A stretch of 64,000 bases of DNA from an uncultured Mediterraneibacter sp. (GCA_934309345.1 CAKRDD010000016.1:1-64000), one strand, 5' to 3'. Shown: positions 25,738 through 34,168, counted from the first letter of the stretch. A program made the numbers and translations. The notes: generated from the letters alone by a model not told the origin.

Positions 25738-25768
25738 TTAAGTTTTTTTAAGTGTAATTAAGGTTAAG
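25738..25768. promoter_or_regulatory. TTAAG direct repeats, putative response-regulator operator
   Basis: TTAAG occurs at 25738, 25748, 25758 and 25764. The first three are exactly 10 bp apart, as expected for tandem OmpR/PhoB-family binding. They lie between the two-component system and the operon starting at 25812. Confidence 0.55.
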
Positions 25769-25791
25769 GGAGTATTTTATGTATGTAAAAT
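25764..25791 (+). promoter_or_regulatory. possible promoter of the VTC operon
   Basis: TTAAGG (25764-25769), 16-bp spacer, TAAAAT (25786-25791). A weak -35 overlapped by the TTAAG repeats would suit an activated promoter. Confidence 0.35.
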
Positions 25792-25811
25792 ACAAAAACA
25801 GGAGGAACACA

Positions 25812-26531
25812 ATGGCTTATCAAATGACTTTCAAGCGTTATGAATTGAAATATCTGCTGAACAGGCAGGAAAAAGAGCAGATTCTTCTGGCAATGGAGCC
25901 TTATATGAAGCTGGATGATTACGGAAGAACCGTCATAAGAAATATTTATTTTGATACGGATACGTTTCGGCTGATCCGGCGTTCTCTGGAAAAACCGGTG
26001 TACAAAGAAAAGCTGCGGATCCGGAGTTATAAACCCGTAGAAAAATCTGATCCGGTATTTGTAGAGATTAAGAAAAAATATAAATCAGTTGTCTACAAGC
26101 GAAGACTTCAGCTTCCGGAAGAGAAAGTTATGGACAGTTTTCAGACAGGCGAACCGCTCCCGGTTCATTCACAGATTGGAAATGAAATTCAATATTTCCG
26201 TGATTATTATGAAAATCTTCATCCATCCGTATTTTTATCCTATGAAAGGGAAGCTTATTATTCTCTGGACGGCAGTGATTTTCGTGTAACTTTTGATGAA
26301 AATATCCTGTATCGGAGAAATGATTTTTCCCTTGGCAGCGAAATCTATGGATTTTCTTTACTGGGAAATGATCAGACACTGATGGAAATTAAAACTTCCG
26401 GAGGAATTCCACTCTGGATGAGTGAAGTACTTACAAAACAGCATTTATACAAAACATCATTTTCAAAATACGGTTCTGCTTATCAGCGTATGCTTGCGGA
26501 ATCTTTACAAGGAGGAAACAACAATGTCTAA
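25812..26531 (+). CDS. VTC-domain (polyphosphate polymerase-like) protein
   Basis: 239 residues, essentially one VTC domain. Characteristic pieces in order are FKRYELKYLL, IRNIYFDTDTF, KEKLRIRSYK, PVFVEIKKKYKSVVYKRR, RVTFDENILYRR, TLMEIKTSGGIPLWM and KTSFSKYGSAY. The basic and acidic residues line the triphosphate tunnel in Vtc4-type polyphosphate polymerases and related CYTH-like enzymes. No membrane segment or SPX domain. I chose ATG 25812 because of a perfect GGAGG at 25801-25805. It overlaps the next gene by 8 nt. Polyphosphate synthesis is an inference; bacterial VTC proteins of this context are little studied. Confidence 0.85.
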   Translation: MAYQMTFKRYELKYLLNRQEKEQILLAMEPYMKLDDYGRTVIRNIYFDTDTFRLIRRSLEKPVYKEKLRIRSYKPVEKSDPVFVEIKKKYKSVVYKRRLQLPEEKVMDSFQTGEPLPVHSQIGNEIQYFRDYYENLHPSVFLSYEREAYYSLDGSDFRVTFDENILYRRNDFSLGSEIYGFSLLGNDQTLMEIKTSGGIPLWMSEVLTKQHLYKTSFSKYGSAYQRMLAESLQGGNNNV

Positions 26532-27219
26532 TACTTTATTTCAGGGAATTTTTGATACTAATATGACCAGTGTGATTTCTATTTCGGACTTCTTATTATG
26601 CGTGGGATGTGCCTTAGTGATCGGTCTGATCTTAGCCGGTACTTATATGTATGGAACAAAATATACGAAAAGCTTTGTAGCAACACTGGCGCTGCTTCCG
26701 GCAGTGGTTTGTGTAGTGATCATGATGGTTAATGGAAATGTAGGAACCGGTGTGGCTGTTGCCGGAGCATTCAGCCTTGTCCGTTTCCGTTCAGTTCCTG
26801 GGTCTGCGAAAGAAATCGGAGCGATTTTTCTTGCCATGTGTTCCGGTTTAGTGGCTGGAATGGGATATCTTGCGTATGCTTTGCTATCTGCTGCAATTCT
26901 TGGAAGTATCATGCTTCTGTATAATCGTCTGGATTTTGGAACGAGAAAGCACGGAGCATGTTACAAAACTTTACATATCACGATACCGGAAGATTTAGAC
27001 TACAGCGGAGTATTTGACAAGATCTTAAAGAAATATACAACAGATTATGAAATTCTGCAGATTAAAACTACAAATATGGGAAGCTTGTTTAAGCTGACTT
27101 ACAACTTGACATTAAAAGATCCTGCAACAGAAAAAGAACTGATTGACGCTCTTCGGTGCAGAAACGGCAACCTGGAAATTACGATGTGCAGACAGGAAAC
27201 TATAGTCGGAGAATTATAA
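26524..27219 (+). CDS. DUF4956 membrane protein
   Basis: 231 residues. Four predicted membrane helices (about 20-38, 50-68, 95-110 and 112-130) include the conserved block GVAVAGAFSLVRFRSVPGSA. A soluble C-terminal domain of about 90 residues follows. This is the DUF4956 pattern. ATG 26524 has AAGGAGG upstream. It is translationally coupled to the VTC gene, which makes a membrane partner for the cytosolic VTC enzyme likely (inference): a channel or anchor for the polymer, or a regulator. Confidence 0.85.
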   Translation: MSNTLFQGIFDTNMTSVISISDFLLCVGCALVIGLILAGTYMYGTKYTKSFVATLALLPAVVCVVIMMVNGNVGTGVAVAGAFSLVRFRSVPGSAKEIGAIFLAMCSGLVAGMGYLAYALLSAAILGSIMLLYNRLDFGTRKHGACYKTLHITIPEDLDYSGVFDKILKKYTTDYEILQIKTTNMGSLFKLTYNLTLKDPATEKELIDALRCRNGNLEITMCRQETIVGEL

Positions 27220-27240
27220 GAATTCAGGAGGCGATGACTG

Positions 27241-28854
27241 ATGCGAAAAAAAACAATTATATTATTTCTCACAATGGGAGCTTTGATGCTATCCGGCTGT
27301 AACACAAAGATTGGAAATACGACACAGCAAACTACAGAATCATCTACTACGACAAGTTCTTCTGTCACCGAAACAGATGCTTCCGATATGTTTTCAGACC
27401 GTGATAAAGAAGTAGGCTATGACGAATCCGAAAGCATCACTATTTCTCTGGCTGACAATAGTTCCAGCTGTGAGTCCGATGCAGTGTCCATTACGGAAAA
27501 TACCATAACAATCAAAGACGAAGGAACCTATATTCTTTCAGGCTCTCTGTCTGACGGAATGGTTATTGTAGAAGCAGAAGATACCGACAAAGTTCAGATT
27601 GTTCTTAACGGAGCAAGCATCTCTAACGATCAATCCGCTGCATTATATGTTCGCTCGGCGGATAAGGTATTCGTTACCACAGCTTCCGGAACAGAAAATA
27701 CCTTAGAGCATAGCGGAAGTTCCTATACCGCCATAGATGATAATAATATCGATGCAGCTATATTTTCTAAATCAGACCTGACCCTGAATGGAGAGGGAAC
27801 CCTTACAGTTACAGCACAGGAAGGACACGGAATTGTATCCAAAGATGATCTCGTTCTCACAAGCGGAACTTATGTAATCACCAGTGCGAGTCACGGACTT
27901 TCAGGAAAGGACAGCGTTCGCATTGCCAATGGCTCTTATACTATTGTATCAGGGAAAGATGGTATCCATGCAGAGAATAAAGATGATAGCAGTTCCGGGT
28001 TCGTTTATATGGCAGGAGGCACTTATACGATATCAGCAGGAGATGATGGAATTCATGCAGCTTCTAATGTGACTATTTCTGATGGAAAGATAGACATTAC
28101 GCAAAGTTATGAGGGGATCGAAGGATTGAATATCGATATTGCTGGCGGTGAAATTACTGTGGTGGCATCTGATGATGGAATCAATGCTGCCGGCGGGAAC
28201 GATAGTGGTAGTTCTGAAGGATCCCCGGGTGGAGACGACCCGTTTGCAACCACAGAAGGTGCCTATATTCAAATTTCTGGTGGTGTGCTTCATGTAAATG
28301 CGTCCGGAGATGGAATTGATTCCAATGGAGATATCATGATTTCCGGTGGAGAAACCTATGTTTCAGGTCCTACAAATAATGGAAATGGAAGCTTAGATTA
28401 TAATGGAAGTGCCCAGATAACCGGTGGCATATTTGCAGCATCCGGTTCCTCTGGTATGGCACAAAATTTTGATTCTTCTTCAACGCAGGGTGTTATTATG
28501 GTAAATGTTGATGAACAGGAAGGTAATACAGAGATTTCACTCCTTGACAGTAGTAGTACTGAACTTCTCAGTTGGATAGCAGAAAAGCAATATTCTTCCA
28601 TTATCATAAGCACCCCGGAAATCCAACAGGGAGAAACTTATACTATAACAGCCGGAACAGCAGAGCAGAGCGTTACCATGGATAGTCTGGTTTATGGAGG
28701 CAACGCTCAGGGAGAAATGCCTGGCAATGGTGGAGAAAGAGGAGACATGAAAGGTGGCGATATGCAAGGCGTACCAGGGAACGGACAGCCTGACGCAGGC
28801 ATGGAGAAACCTCAGGGAAGTGCCCCTCCAGATGCCCCATCCGATAGTAAATAA
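27241..28854 (+). CDS. Cthe_2159-like carbohydrate-binding lipoprotein (DUF4353)
   Basis: 537 residues. A lipoprotein signal peptide with lipobox LSGC (Cys20) is followed by a Ser/Thr-rich linker. A repetitive right-handed beta-helix (about 80-440) has recurring units such as SHGLSGKDSVRI, KDGIHAENKD, DDGIHAASN and DDGINAAGGN. The C-terminal tail (from about 485) is Gly/Met/Pro/Asp-rich and low complexity. The fold matches Cthe_2159, a Clostridium thermocellum parallel beta-helix protein that binds cellulose or pectic acid. It is anchored outside the membrane. Repeated association of this family with VTC and DUF4956 genes suggests a joint envelope function. Confidence 0.82.
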   Translation: MRKKTIILFLTMGALMLSGCNTKIGNTTQQTTESSTTTSSSVTETDASDMFSDRDKEVGYDESESITISLADNSSSCESDAVSITENTITIKDEGTYILSGSLSDGMVIVEAEDTDKVQIVLNGASISNDQSAALYVRSADKVFVTTASGTENTLEHSGSSYTAIDDNNIDAAIFSKSDLTLNGEGTLTVTAQEGHGIVSKDDLVLTSGTYVITSASHGLSGKDSVRIANGSYTIVSGKDGIHAENKDDSSSGFVYMAGGTYTISAGDDGIHAASNVTISDGKIDITQSYEGIEGLNIDIAGGEITVVASDDGINAAGGNDSGSSEGSPGGDDPFATTEGAYIQISGGVLHVNASGDGIDSNGDIMISGGETYVSGPTNNGNGSLDYNGSAQITGGIFAASGSSGMAQNFDSSSTQGVIMVNVDEQEGNTEISLLDSSSTELLSWIAEKQYSSIIISTPEIQQGETYTITAGTAEQSVTMDSLVYGGNAQGEMPGNGGERGDMKGGDMQGVPGNGQPDAGMEKPQGSAPPDAPSDSK

Positions 28855-28862
28855 GGAAAAAA

Positions 28863-28923
28863 GAGAACAAATAAATCCCAAAAATCATCAACCTTTTGGG
28901 ACTATTTGTTCTTTCTTCTTTTT
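28863..28923. terminator. bidirectional terminator
   Basis: AGAACAAATA..TCCCAAAA pairs with TTTTGGGA..TATTTGTTCT (18 bp in two parts), with T-rich flank to the right and A-rich flank to the left. It separates the convergent + and - strand genes. Confidence 0.8.
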
Positions 28924-29312
28924 TAATAATAGCTTTTGTCCAAAGTAGAGACAATCTGCTTATCCCATGCATCCTTTTGGTGTAAATCCTGAGTAGTCTT
29001 ATTCCACCAAACAGCATTAAAAATACAGAATATCAGAACAGCCAGAACTGTAAAAGTAATAATATATGCTAAGAGACGTTTTACACTGGTACATTTGATA
29101 ATTTCCTTATCATCCAGAGTACTGGCATATTCATACAATATTTCTGCCGGTGTTCCAAACTCTGTTTGAAGGTCTTTTACAGAAGCATTAGGAAATGTAT
29201 AGAGAAATTCATCAATATCCGATTCGAGCTGTTTCAGGAATTGTTTTCTATGCGTTCTCTTTCCAACTAAAAATGATTCAACAGATTTTAAATAAATTTT
29301 CTTATTCCTCAT
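28923..29312 (-). CDS. HAAS-like membrane protein (DUF6120-type), copy 1
   Basis: 129 residues. The N-terminal helical domain (1-70) shows the HAAS/DUF1700-like pattern KQFLKQLESDIDEFLYTFPN followed by FGTPAEILYEYASTL, then one membrane helix (about 82-102) and a short outer tail. It is a paralogue of the upstream gene. The ATG at 29312 overlaps that gene by 11 nt. HAAS-type proteins are commonly encoded next to PadR regulators and ABC exporters, as here; they may sense membrane state or modulate PadR. The DUF number is given from memory. Confidence 0.6.
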   Translation of the reverse strand: MRNKKIYLKSVESFLVGKRTHRKQFLKQLESDIDEFLYTFPNASVKDLQTEFGTPAEILYEYASTLDDKEIIKCTSVKRLLAYIITFTVLAVLIFCIFNAVWWNKTTQDLHQKDAWDKQIVSTLDKSYY

Positions 29313-29721
29313 TATGTATTATCTCCTCATCATCCACTTCAATTGTTTCAGTATAACCTGCGACTGCCTGATCCATTGTTTTGTAGTATTCACTGATAAG
29401 ATAGTTTGTGTATATACATAATCCGAAAATAATACTCAAAGAAAAAACACATACAATTCGAAAGAAATGTTTTTTCAACCTTGTTCTTTTAACCCAAAAA
29501 GTGGGACTTTGGGAAGAAAGATAAGAACATGAAACATCTAATGGAGTACCAAATTCATCCTGCAGTGCCTGGTAGGATGAATTTGGATGCAATATAGTAA
29601 ATTCATGGAGATCTTGTTTTATATTTTTCAAAAATTGTTTTTCATCTTTTCCTTTAACAGGAAGTAGACAAGAGACATGTCTTAGATAACGTCGTTCGTT
29701 TTTAGTCATTCGTTGTTCCAT
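29302..29721 (-). CDS. HAAS-like membrane protein (DUF6120-type), copy 2
   Basis: 139 residues, same layout as its neighbour: a helical domain with QFLKNIKQDLHEFTILHPNS and FGTPLDVSCSYL, one membrane helix (about 88-110) and an acidic tail (EVDDEEIIHNEE). AAGGAG sits immediately before ATG 29721, so the next ATG at 29709 may be the true start. It overlaps padR by 20 nt. Tandem paralogues suggest a hetero-oligomer or divergence after duplication. Confidence 0.6.
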   Translation of the reverse strand: MEQRMTKNERRYLRHVSCLLPVKGKDEKQFLKNIKQDLHEFTILHPNSSYQALQDEFGTPLDVSCSYLSSQSPTFWVKRTRLKKHFFRIVCVFSLSIIFGLCIYTNYLISEYYKTMDQAVAGYTETIEVDDEEIIHNEE

Positions 29722-30052
29722 CTCCTTCGTAATTTAAAATATTCATTATTGCTGCAGTGATTTCACAATAAGTATCAATTTGTTCTGACAAGTATTCTTT
29801 TCCACTGTTTTCTAAATGGTAATAAATACGTTCTTGTCTCTTTCCGGATTTTACTGTATATTCTGAAATATATCCATTATCTAACAATTTATATAAAGTA
29901 GGATACAAGGATCCTGATTGAATATTGATTAATCCATTAGATTCTTTTTTTAAAAATTGTGTTAGTTGATAACCATAGAAATCCTGTATAGATAAAAGTT
30001 TCAGAATCAACATTTCCAAAGACCCTTTTTTAAAATTATCACGGCTATTCAC
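29702..30052 (-). CDS. PadR-family transcriptional regulator
   Basis: 116 residues. The winged helix carries the PadR hallmarks GSLEMLILKLLS, FYGYQLTQFLKK, QSGSLYPTLYKLLDNGYI and RIYYHLENSGKEYL. It is a short PadR, dimerising through the C-terminal helix. It starts at GTG 30052; the nearest SD (GAGGAG) is rather far. It is divergent from the ABC exporter operon at 30280, and the palindrome at 30164-30192 is a natural operator for both directions. Confidence 0.9.
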   Translation of the reverse strand: MNSRDNFKKGSLEMLILKLLSIQDFYGYQLTQFLKKESNGLINIQSGSLYPTLYKLLDNGYISEYTVKSGKRQERIYYHLENSGKEYLSEQIDTYCEITAAIMNILNYEGDGTTND

Positions 30053-30124
30053 GTCAAATAAACTCTCCTCATGATTAAATAATTAGATTGTACTGTACTT
30101 ATTATATCATATGTCAAAAACAGA

Positions 30125-30153
30125 TTGTACATAATATATAAATATGATAATAT
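30125..30153 (+). promoter_or_regulatory. possible promoter of the PadR-linked ABC operon
   Basis: TTGTAC (30125-30130), 17-bp spacer, TAATAT (30148-30153). The region is so AT-rich that other -10 choices exist. Confidence 0.3.
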
Positions 30154-30163
30154 ATAATTAAAA

Positions 30164-30192
30164 TATACTATGTAGGTAACTTACATAGTATA
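30164..30192. promoter_or_regulatory. putative PadR operator
   Basis: A perfect inverted repeat, TATACTATGTA / TACATAGTATA, with a 7-nt centre, containing ATGT-N9-ACAT as in known PadR boxes. It lies between padR and the ABC operon, downstream of the possible + strand promoter. Confidence 0.65.
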
Positions 30193-30279
30193 AACGATTA
30201 TAGGACTCCGAAAATAATATTTCAAAGGAATCTAAAAACTGCAACTATATAATGGTATGTCAAAGGGAGGCGTAGAGAA

Positions 30280-31134
30280 ATGTTTTTGAAAGTGACAGCT
30301 TCACAGGTTAAATTCATGCTACGACAGAAGAATGCTCTGATTGTATTCTATATTCTTCTGGTAATGATTTTGACTAATTTTATCTCTAATGTTTTAATGT
30401 TCCAGGGAATGGATGTTATAAATATGTATCATCCTATGAAACTGCTTCTTTTAAGCTGGAATAGAAGTATTATTGGTGCTGATCTGCTGTTTGGATTTTT
30501 GCAATTATATCCTTTGTTAGTGATATGCCCTGCTGGCTTTTCAATGGCAAAAGAACAACAGACAGGACAGCATATTATTCTGGCTGCACGTATGGGAAAT
30601 AAGTTATATTATTTTAGTAAAATGACAGCAGCATATATTGTCACATTTCTTGTTTTTTCTTTACCATTTATGATTGAAATTGGATTGAATTGTTTAGCAT
30701 TTCCTTTAAATGCACAAGGAGATTTAAGCAATTGGAGTTACTACGATCCATCCTATAAGGCAAGTGTGGAAAATTATTTGTTCAGCAAGATATTTCTATC
30801 TTCTCCATATATTAGTGCTATGGTGGGAACCATTTTGTTAGGTCTTTTTTCCGGACTCCTCGCTGCGTTTACAGTAGCCGTATCGTCAGTCTTTCGGTTT
30901 CGATATAGAGTATTCCTCTTTCTTCCGGTTTTTCTTTTGCTGAATGTAACAGAAATTGTGTCGACAATCTTGTTTAACAAAGGATTAGCTTTCCGATTGT
31001 CATGGTACAACTATTTCACATTATTTAATGATGAGCCAAAAAATATTATTTATTTTTTATTGTCAATATCAACTCTTGTTGCTTTGACCTTTTTGGGGAT
31101 ATCTATAGGAGGACGAAAAGATTGTATACAATAA
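30280..31134 (+). CDS. ABC-2-like exporter membrane subunit
   Basis: 284 residues, about six hydrophobic segments (near 20-40, 80-95, 110-135, 175-200, 205-230 and 255-275), no signal peptide. I recognise no specific family motif, but the layout suits an ABC-2-type permease and the next two genes are another membrane subunit and an ATPase. SD GGGAGG. It overlaps the next gene by 13 nt. Transport substrate unknown; antimicrobial peptide resistance or export is a guess from similar PadR-linked systems. Confidence 0.6.
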   Translation: MFLKVTASQVKFMLRQKNALIVFYILLVMILTNFISNVLMFQGMDVINMYHPMKLLLLSWNRSIIGADLLFGFLQLYPLLVICPAGFSMAKEQQTGQHIILAARMGNKLYYFSKMTAAYIVTFLVFSLPFMIEIGLNCLAFPLNAQGDLSNWSYYDPSYKASVENYLFSKIFLSSPYISAMVGTILLGLFSGLLAAFTVAVSSVFRFRYRVFLFLPVFLLLNVTEIVSTILFNKGLAFRLSWYNYFTLFNDEPKNIIYFLLSISTLVALTFLGISIGGRKDCIQ

Positions 31135-31952
31135 GGAACAAAATTATTCCAGTACTTATAGCTGGAATTTTGAGTGGCGGAATTCTTTCATTTGTCTTCA
31201 TCAATCCATATGATGGAAGAATATTAGTATCTGAAGCAATACTTCAATTGAGTGGTTCATCTGGAGCGTTCCCGCTTACGCCAGCATTTAAAGATCTAAT
31301 ATCCTTCACCATAAGAATGCTTCCGGATTATATGTTTGAACTATATATAGGAATAGAATTATATCGTCATTTTTGTACAGCAAGTGTTTATGTCTTTTCA
31401 CGGACACCGAATCGATCACGTTGGTACATAAGAGAAGTGCTTGAAGTAGCAGTAGCAGTTTTTGGGTATCAGATTATAAAAATATTTGCAGCTATGAGTG
31501 TGACCTTTTTACGCTACCAGATAGAACCAGACCATTTCGGGTTCTTCTTACTGGTATTTCACATTATTGTTTACTCCTTATGGGTTTTTACTGTTTCATT
31601 ACTCATTAATCTTATATCAATTAAATACGGAAGTAATAATGCATTTATATGGATTGTTGGTATACAAATTTTTATGACTGCCTTATTGGAATTGGTACAA
31701 ATATTTGAATCAAATTTAACTCTTACTAAAATCTTTCTCAACGCAAATCCAATAGCACATCTAGTTATTGGGTGGCATACAGGAACCATAGAAGAATTGA
31801 AAAATCCGCTAGAAGCAGCATATATTAGATTAGATTTTAAAGTTACACTTGTTACAATGCTGGCAATCAGTATTTTTTCAGTAATTGTCGGAATATATCT
31901 CGTGAGTCAGCATGAATTTTTAATTGTAAATGCAAACGAGGAAGGAGATTAA
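31122..31952 (+). CDS. second ABC exporter membrane subunit
   Basis: 276 residues with about six hydrophobic segments and a short charged N-terminus. It begins at TTG 31122, placed 9 nt after a perfect AGGAGG (31107-31112); no ATG is well positioned. It follows the pattern of the permease pairs at 38178 and 38930 in the same window (two different membrane subunits, then one ATPase). It probably forms a heterodimeric channel with the product of the previous gene. Confidence 0.6.
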   Translation: MYTIRNKIIPVLIAGILSGGILSFVFINPYDGRILVSEAILQLSGSSGAFPLTPAFKDLISFTIRMLPDYMFELYIGIELYRHFCTASVYVFSRTPNRSRWYIREVLEVAVAVFGYQIIKIFAAMSVTFLRYQIEPDHFGFFLLVFHIIVYSLWVFTVSLLINLISIKYGSNNAFIWIVGIQIFMTALLELVQIFESNLTLTKIFLNANPIAHLVIGWHTGTIEELKNPLEAAYIRLDFKVTLVTMLAISIFSVIVGIYLVSQHEFLIVNANEEGD

Positions 31953-31953
31953 G

Positions 31954-32601
31954 ATGGAATTAAGAGCAGAGAACATCAGTAAAATAATTCACAAGAAAAC
32001 AATTCTTTCAAATGTTAATTTAGAATTACATAATGGCACAGTTTACGGTTTTGTTGGTGCAAATGGTTCTGGAAAAACGATGCTTTTTCGTGCATTGTCA
32101 GGCTTAATGTCCGTGACATCCGGAAGAATTACTTGGAATGGAAAAGTATTACATCGTGATTTTTCAGTCCTTCCAAGTTTGGGGATTCTATTAGAAAATG
32201 TAAGACTATATTCAAACATGACAGGTATGGATAATTTAAGATATCTTGCAAGTATAAATCGTAAAATTGGTGATGACGAAATTCGATATGCATTAAAAAG
32301 AGTGGGACTTAATCCAGATGATCGTAGAATCTATCAGAAATATTCTCTTGGAATGAAGCAAAGGATTGCTATCGCACAGGCAGTTATGGAAAAACCGGAT
32401 GTAATAATGTTGGATGAACCGACAAATTCATTGGATGAGGCTGGTGTGGAAGCAATCCGCCGGCTAATCATGGAAGAAAAGAAACGTGGTGCGGTAATAC
32501 TTCTTGCAAGTCATAACCAGGAAGATATCAGAATTCTTGCAGATTGTATTTATAGAATTGATAAAGGGAAAATTGTTTGTAGTGAGGTGAGAGAGGCATG
32601 A
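31954..32601 (+). CDS. ABC transporter ATP-binding protein
   Basis: 215 residues, a single nucleotide-binding domain. Walker A GANGSGKT, signature YSLGMKQRIAIAQAVM and Walker B VIMLDEPTNSLD are intact; the H-loop is ASHNQ. It starts at ATG 31954 behind AAGGAG. It resembles the ATPase at 39867 closely (shared SLGM signature, NRKIGD and VGLDP/VGLNPDD segments), so the two exporters are likely paralogous. It overlaps the next gene by 4 nt. Confidence 0.93.
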   Translation: MELRAENISKIIHKKTILSNVNLELHNGTVYGFVGANGSGKTMLFRALSGLMSVTSGRITWNGKVLHRDFSVLPSLGILLENVRLYSNMTGMDNLRYLASINRKIGDDEIRYALKRVGLNPDDRRIYQKYSLGMKQRIAIAQAVMEKPDVIMLDEPTNSLDEAGVEAIRRLIMEEKKRGAVILLASHNQEDIRILADCIYRIDKGKIVCSEVREA

Positions 32602-33266
32602 AAAAGCGTATTTTAATCGTAATTACAATGTTAGTCCTCATTGCTGCATGTATTTTAGGTATAGTTAAGCGCCAGACTTATACGGATATAACGAGAGAAA
32701 AAAACTATATGGATAAACTCCAAGTTGCGGAAATCCCTGGAGATCTTGCCGTAGAAGTATGTGAGGATATGAAAAAAAATCTGCAAAAACTTCCGATCAT
32801 ATTAAAAGTTAGATTCATTAATGATGTAGAATTTCTTTTTGGAACAAGCCGCCAAAAAATATGTGTTCAGAAAGTATATGCCGGAGATGGAATTGAGCCA
32901 GGAGATGAGTTTTATATATCGGCTGGATGGAGTATCATCGTAGACGAAGACTTGAAAACAGCGGAATTGGGATTTATTAATACACCTAAATTAAACTGCG
33001 ATTATCTGGTTTTTATATCGGAAAAGATAGATGCATTAGACAAGACAGTTTCTGTATATAAAGTATGTGATCAATATCCTATTGTACCATTATTTTGCTA
33101 TGAAGATATCTCAAATATAATTTTACCAGTTAGTGAAGAAAATACTTATGTTCCATATAGTAAAGTGAAAAATAATGAATTCTTCACAACATCTGAATCA
33201 GGATTAAAGGCATGGAGTGAATTAAAAAATGAGATGATACATATTTATCCGTATCATGATAAATAA
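32598..33266 (+). CDS. membrane-anchored protein of the ABC operon
   Basis: 222 residues. An uncleaved signal anchor or signal peptide (residues 4-22) is followed by a soluble external domain with no motif I recognise. It contains scattered cysteines (in VCEDM, ICVQK, LNCDY, KVCDQ, FCYED), an unusual number for an external domain. ATGA overlap with the ATPase shows it belongs to the operon. It might be an accessory or immunity-type factor for the exporter; that is inference. Confidence 0.6.
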   Translation: MKKRILIVITMLVLIAACILGIVKRQTYTDITREKNYMDKLQVAEIPGDLAVEVCEDMKKNLQKLPIILKVRFINDVEFLFGTSRQKICVQKVYAGDGIEPGDEFYISAGWSIIVDEDLKTAELGFINTPKLNCDYLVFISEKIDALDKTVSVYKVCDQYPIVPLFCYEDISNIILPVSEENTYVPYSKVKNNEFFTTSESGLKAWSELKNEMIHIYPYHDK

Positions 33267-33289
33267 CGAGTGAAAAGCGAACTTGTTCA

Positions 33290-33298
33290 TGTTATAAT
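33290..33298 (+). promoter_or_regulatory. extended -10 promoter
   Basis: TGTTATAAT: a perfect TATAAT (33293-33298) with an upstream TGn element; a weak -35-like GTGAAA lies at 33270-33275. It would drive the lipoprotein gene at 33387. Confidence 0.5.
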
Positions 33299-33386
33299 TA
33301 ATTCAAGGGAAAATGGCGAAAATACTTTGCCGAACTTGATAAAATAAAGAACAATGAGACAGTACACTAGCAGGAGGGGGAGAAAA

Positions 33387-34124
33387 ATGTTTAACACAAA
33401 ATGTAAAAAAACAGTTTCAAAAATGATCCTATCATTCATACTGATTACGGTAACTCTATTGTCCGGCTGTCAAAAAAATACCACCAATTCTGCTATTGAG
33501 TTTGGAACTATAGATGTGTCTGAAATTGATAAAATCGAACTTTCTGGCACAACAGGTGGGAAAGATGGAAATTATTCCTATACATTGTCTGATCAGGAAA
33601 AGAAAGAGTTCGTCCATTTGCTGAATCAAGTTGAGCTTGGTGATGAAGTTGATAAAAATCAAGCATTATCAAGTGGAGCAGTTACTTACTATAAGCTTTA
33701 TTTCCAAGGAAAAGACGTAGTTACACTCTGTCCGGGACATTATTTCGGTGTTGATGAAAAGTATTATGAGTTTGTTAATTTCGATGAATTGTGGGATGAA
33801 TTTGTCACTTTCAATAGTAAACAAGGAGCTGTAGCAGATTTGAATTCAAGTCAGGAAAAAGAACAAGTATATTTTGATGCAACTGTTCTTGAAGTAAAGA
33901 AAAAATCAATTAAGGTAAAATGTTCAGAATCCTTTGATAGTGGTATTCCTGTTGATGAAGAATTCTCTGTAACAACGAATATAGTAGAAAGTGGTGAGCT
34001 CCCTGATTTGAATGCCGGTGACCATATTCGTATTGTATTTGATGGCATCATCAAGGAAAGTTATCCTCTGCAACTTGGAAATGTCTTTGCTATATATCTT
34101 CTAGATGAAAACGGAAACTTGTAA
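33387..34124 (+). CDS. lipoprotein with YobA/DUF3221-like domain
   Basis: 245 residues. A lipoprotein signal peptide ends in lipobox LSGC. The middle part (about 40-150) is of unknown family. The C-terminal 85 residues (YFDATVLEVKKKSIKVKC, then AGDHIRIVFDGIIKESYPLQ) resemble the small OB-like DUF3221/YobA domain seen on Gram-positive lipoproteins. ATG 33387 follows GGAGGGGGA. It has its own promoter and terminator. Function unknown, surface-exposed by inference. Confidence 0.65.
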   Translation: MFNTKCKKTVSKMILSFILITVTLLSGCQKNTTNSAIEFGTIDVSEIDKIELSGTTGGKDGNYSYTLSDQEKKEFVHLLNQVELGDEVDKNQALSSGAVTYYKLYFQGKDVVTLCPGHYFGVDEKYYEFVNFDELWDEFVTFNSKQGAVADLNSSQEKEQVYFDATVLEVKKKSIKVKCSESFDSGIPVDEEFSVTTNIVESGELPDLNAGDHIRIVFDGIIKESYPLQLGNVFAIYLLDENGNL

Positions 34125-34135
34125 AGTCCGTAGTC

Positions 34136-34168
34136 TGAAAGGCTCCTGAAGGAGCCTTTCATTTTTTT
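34136..34168 (+). terminator. rho-independent terminator
   Basis: A perfect 11-bp stem TGAAAGGCTCC/GGAGCCTTTCA with a TGAA tetraloop, then T7. Confidence 0.92.
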
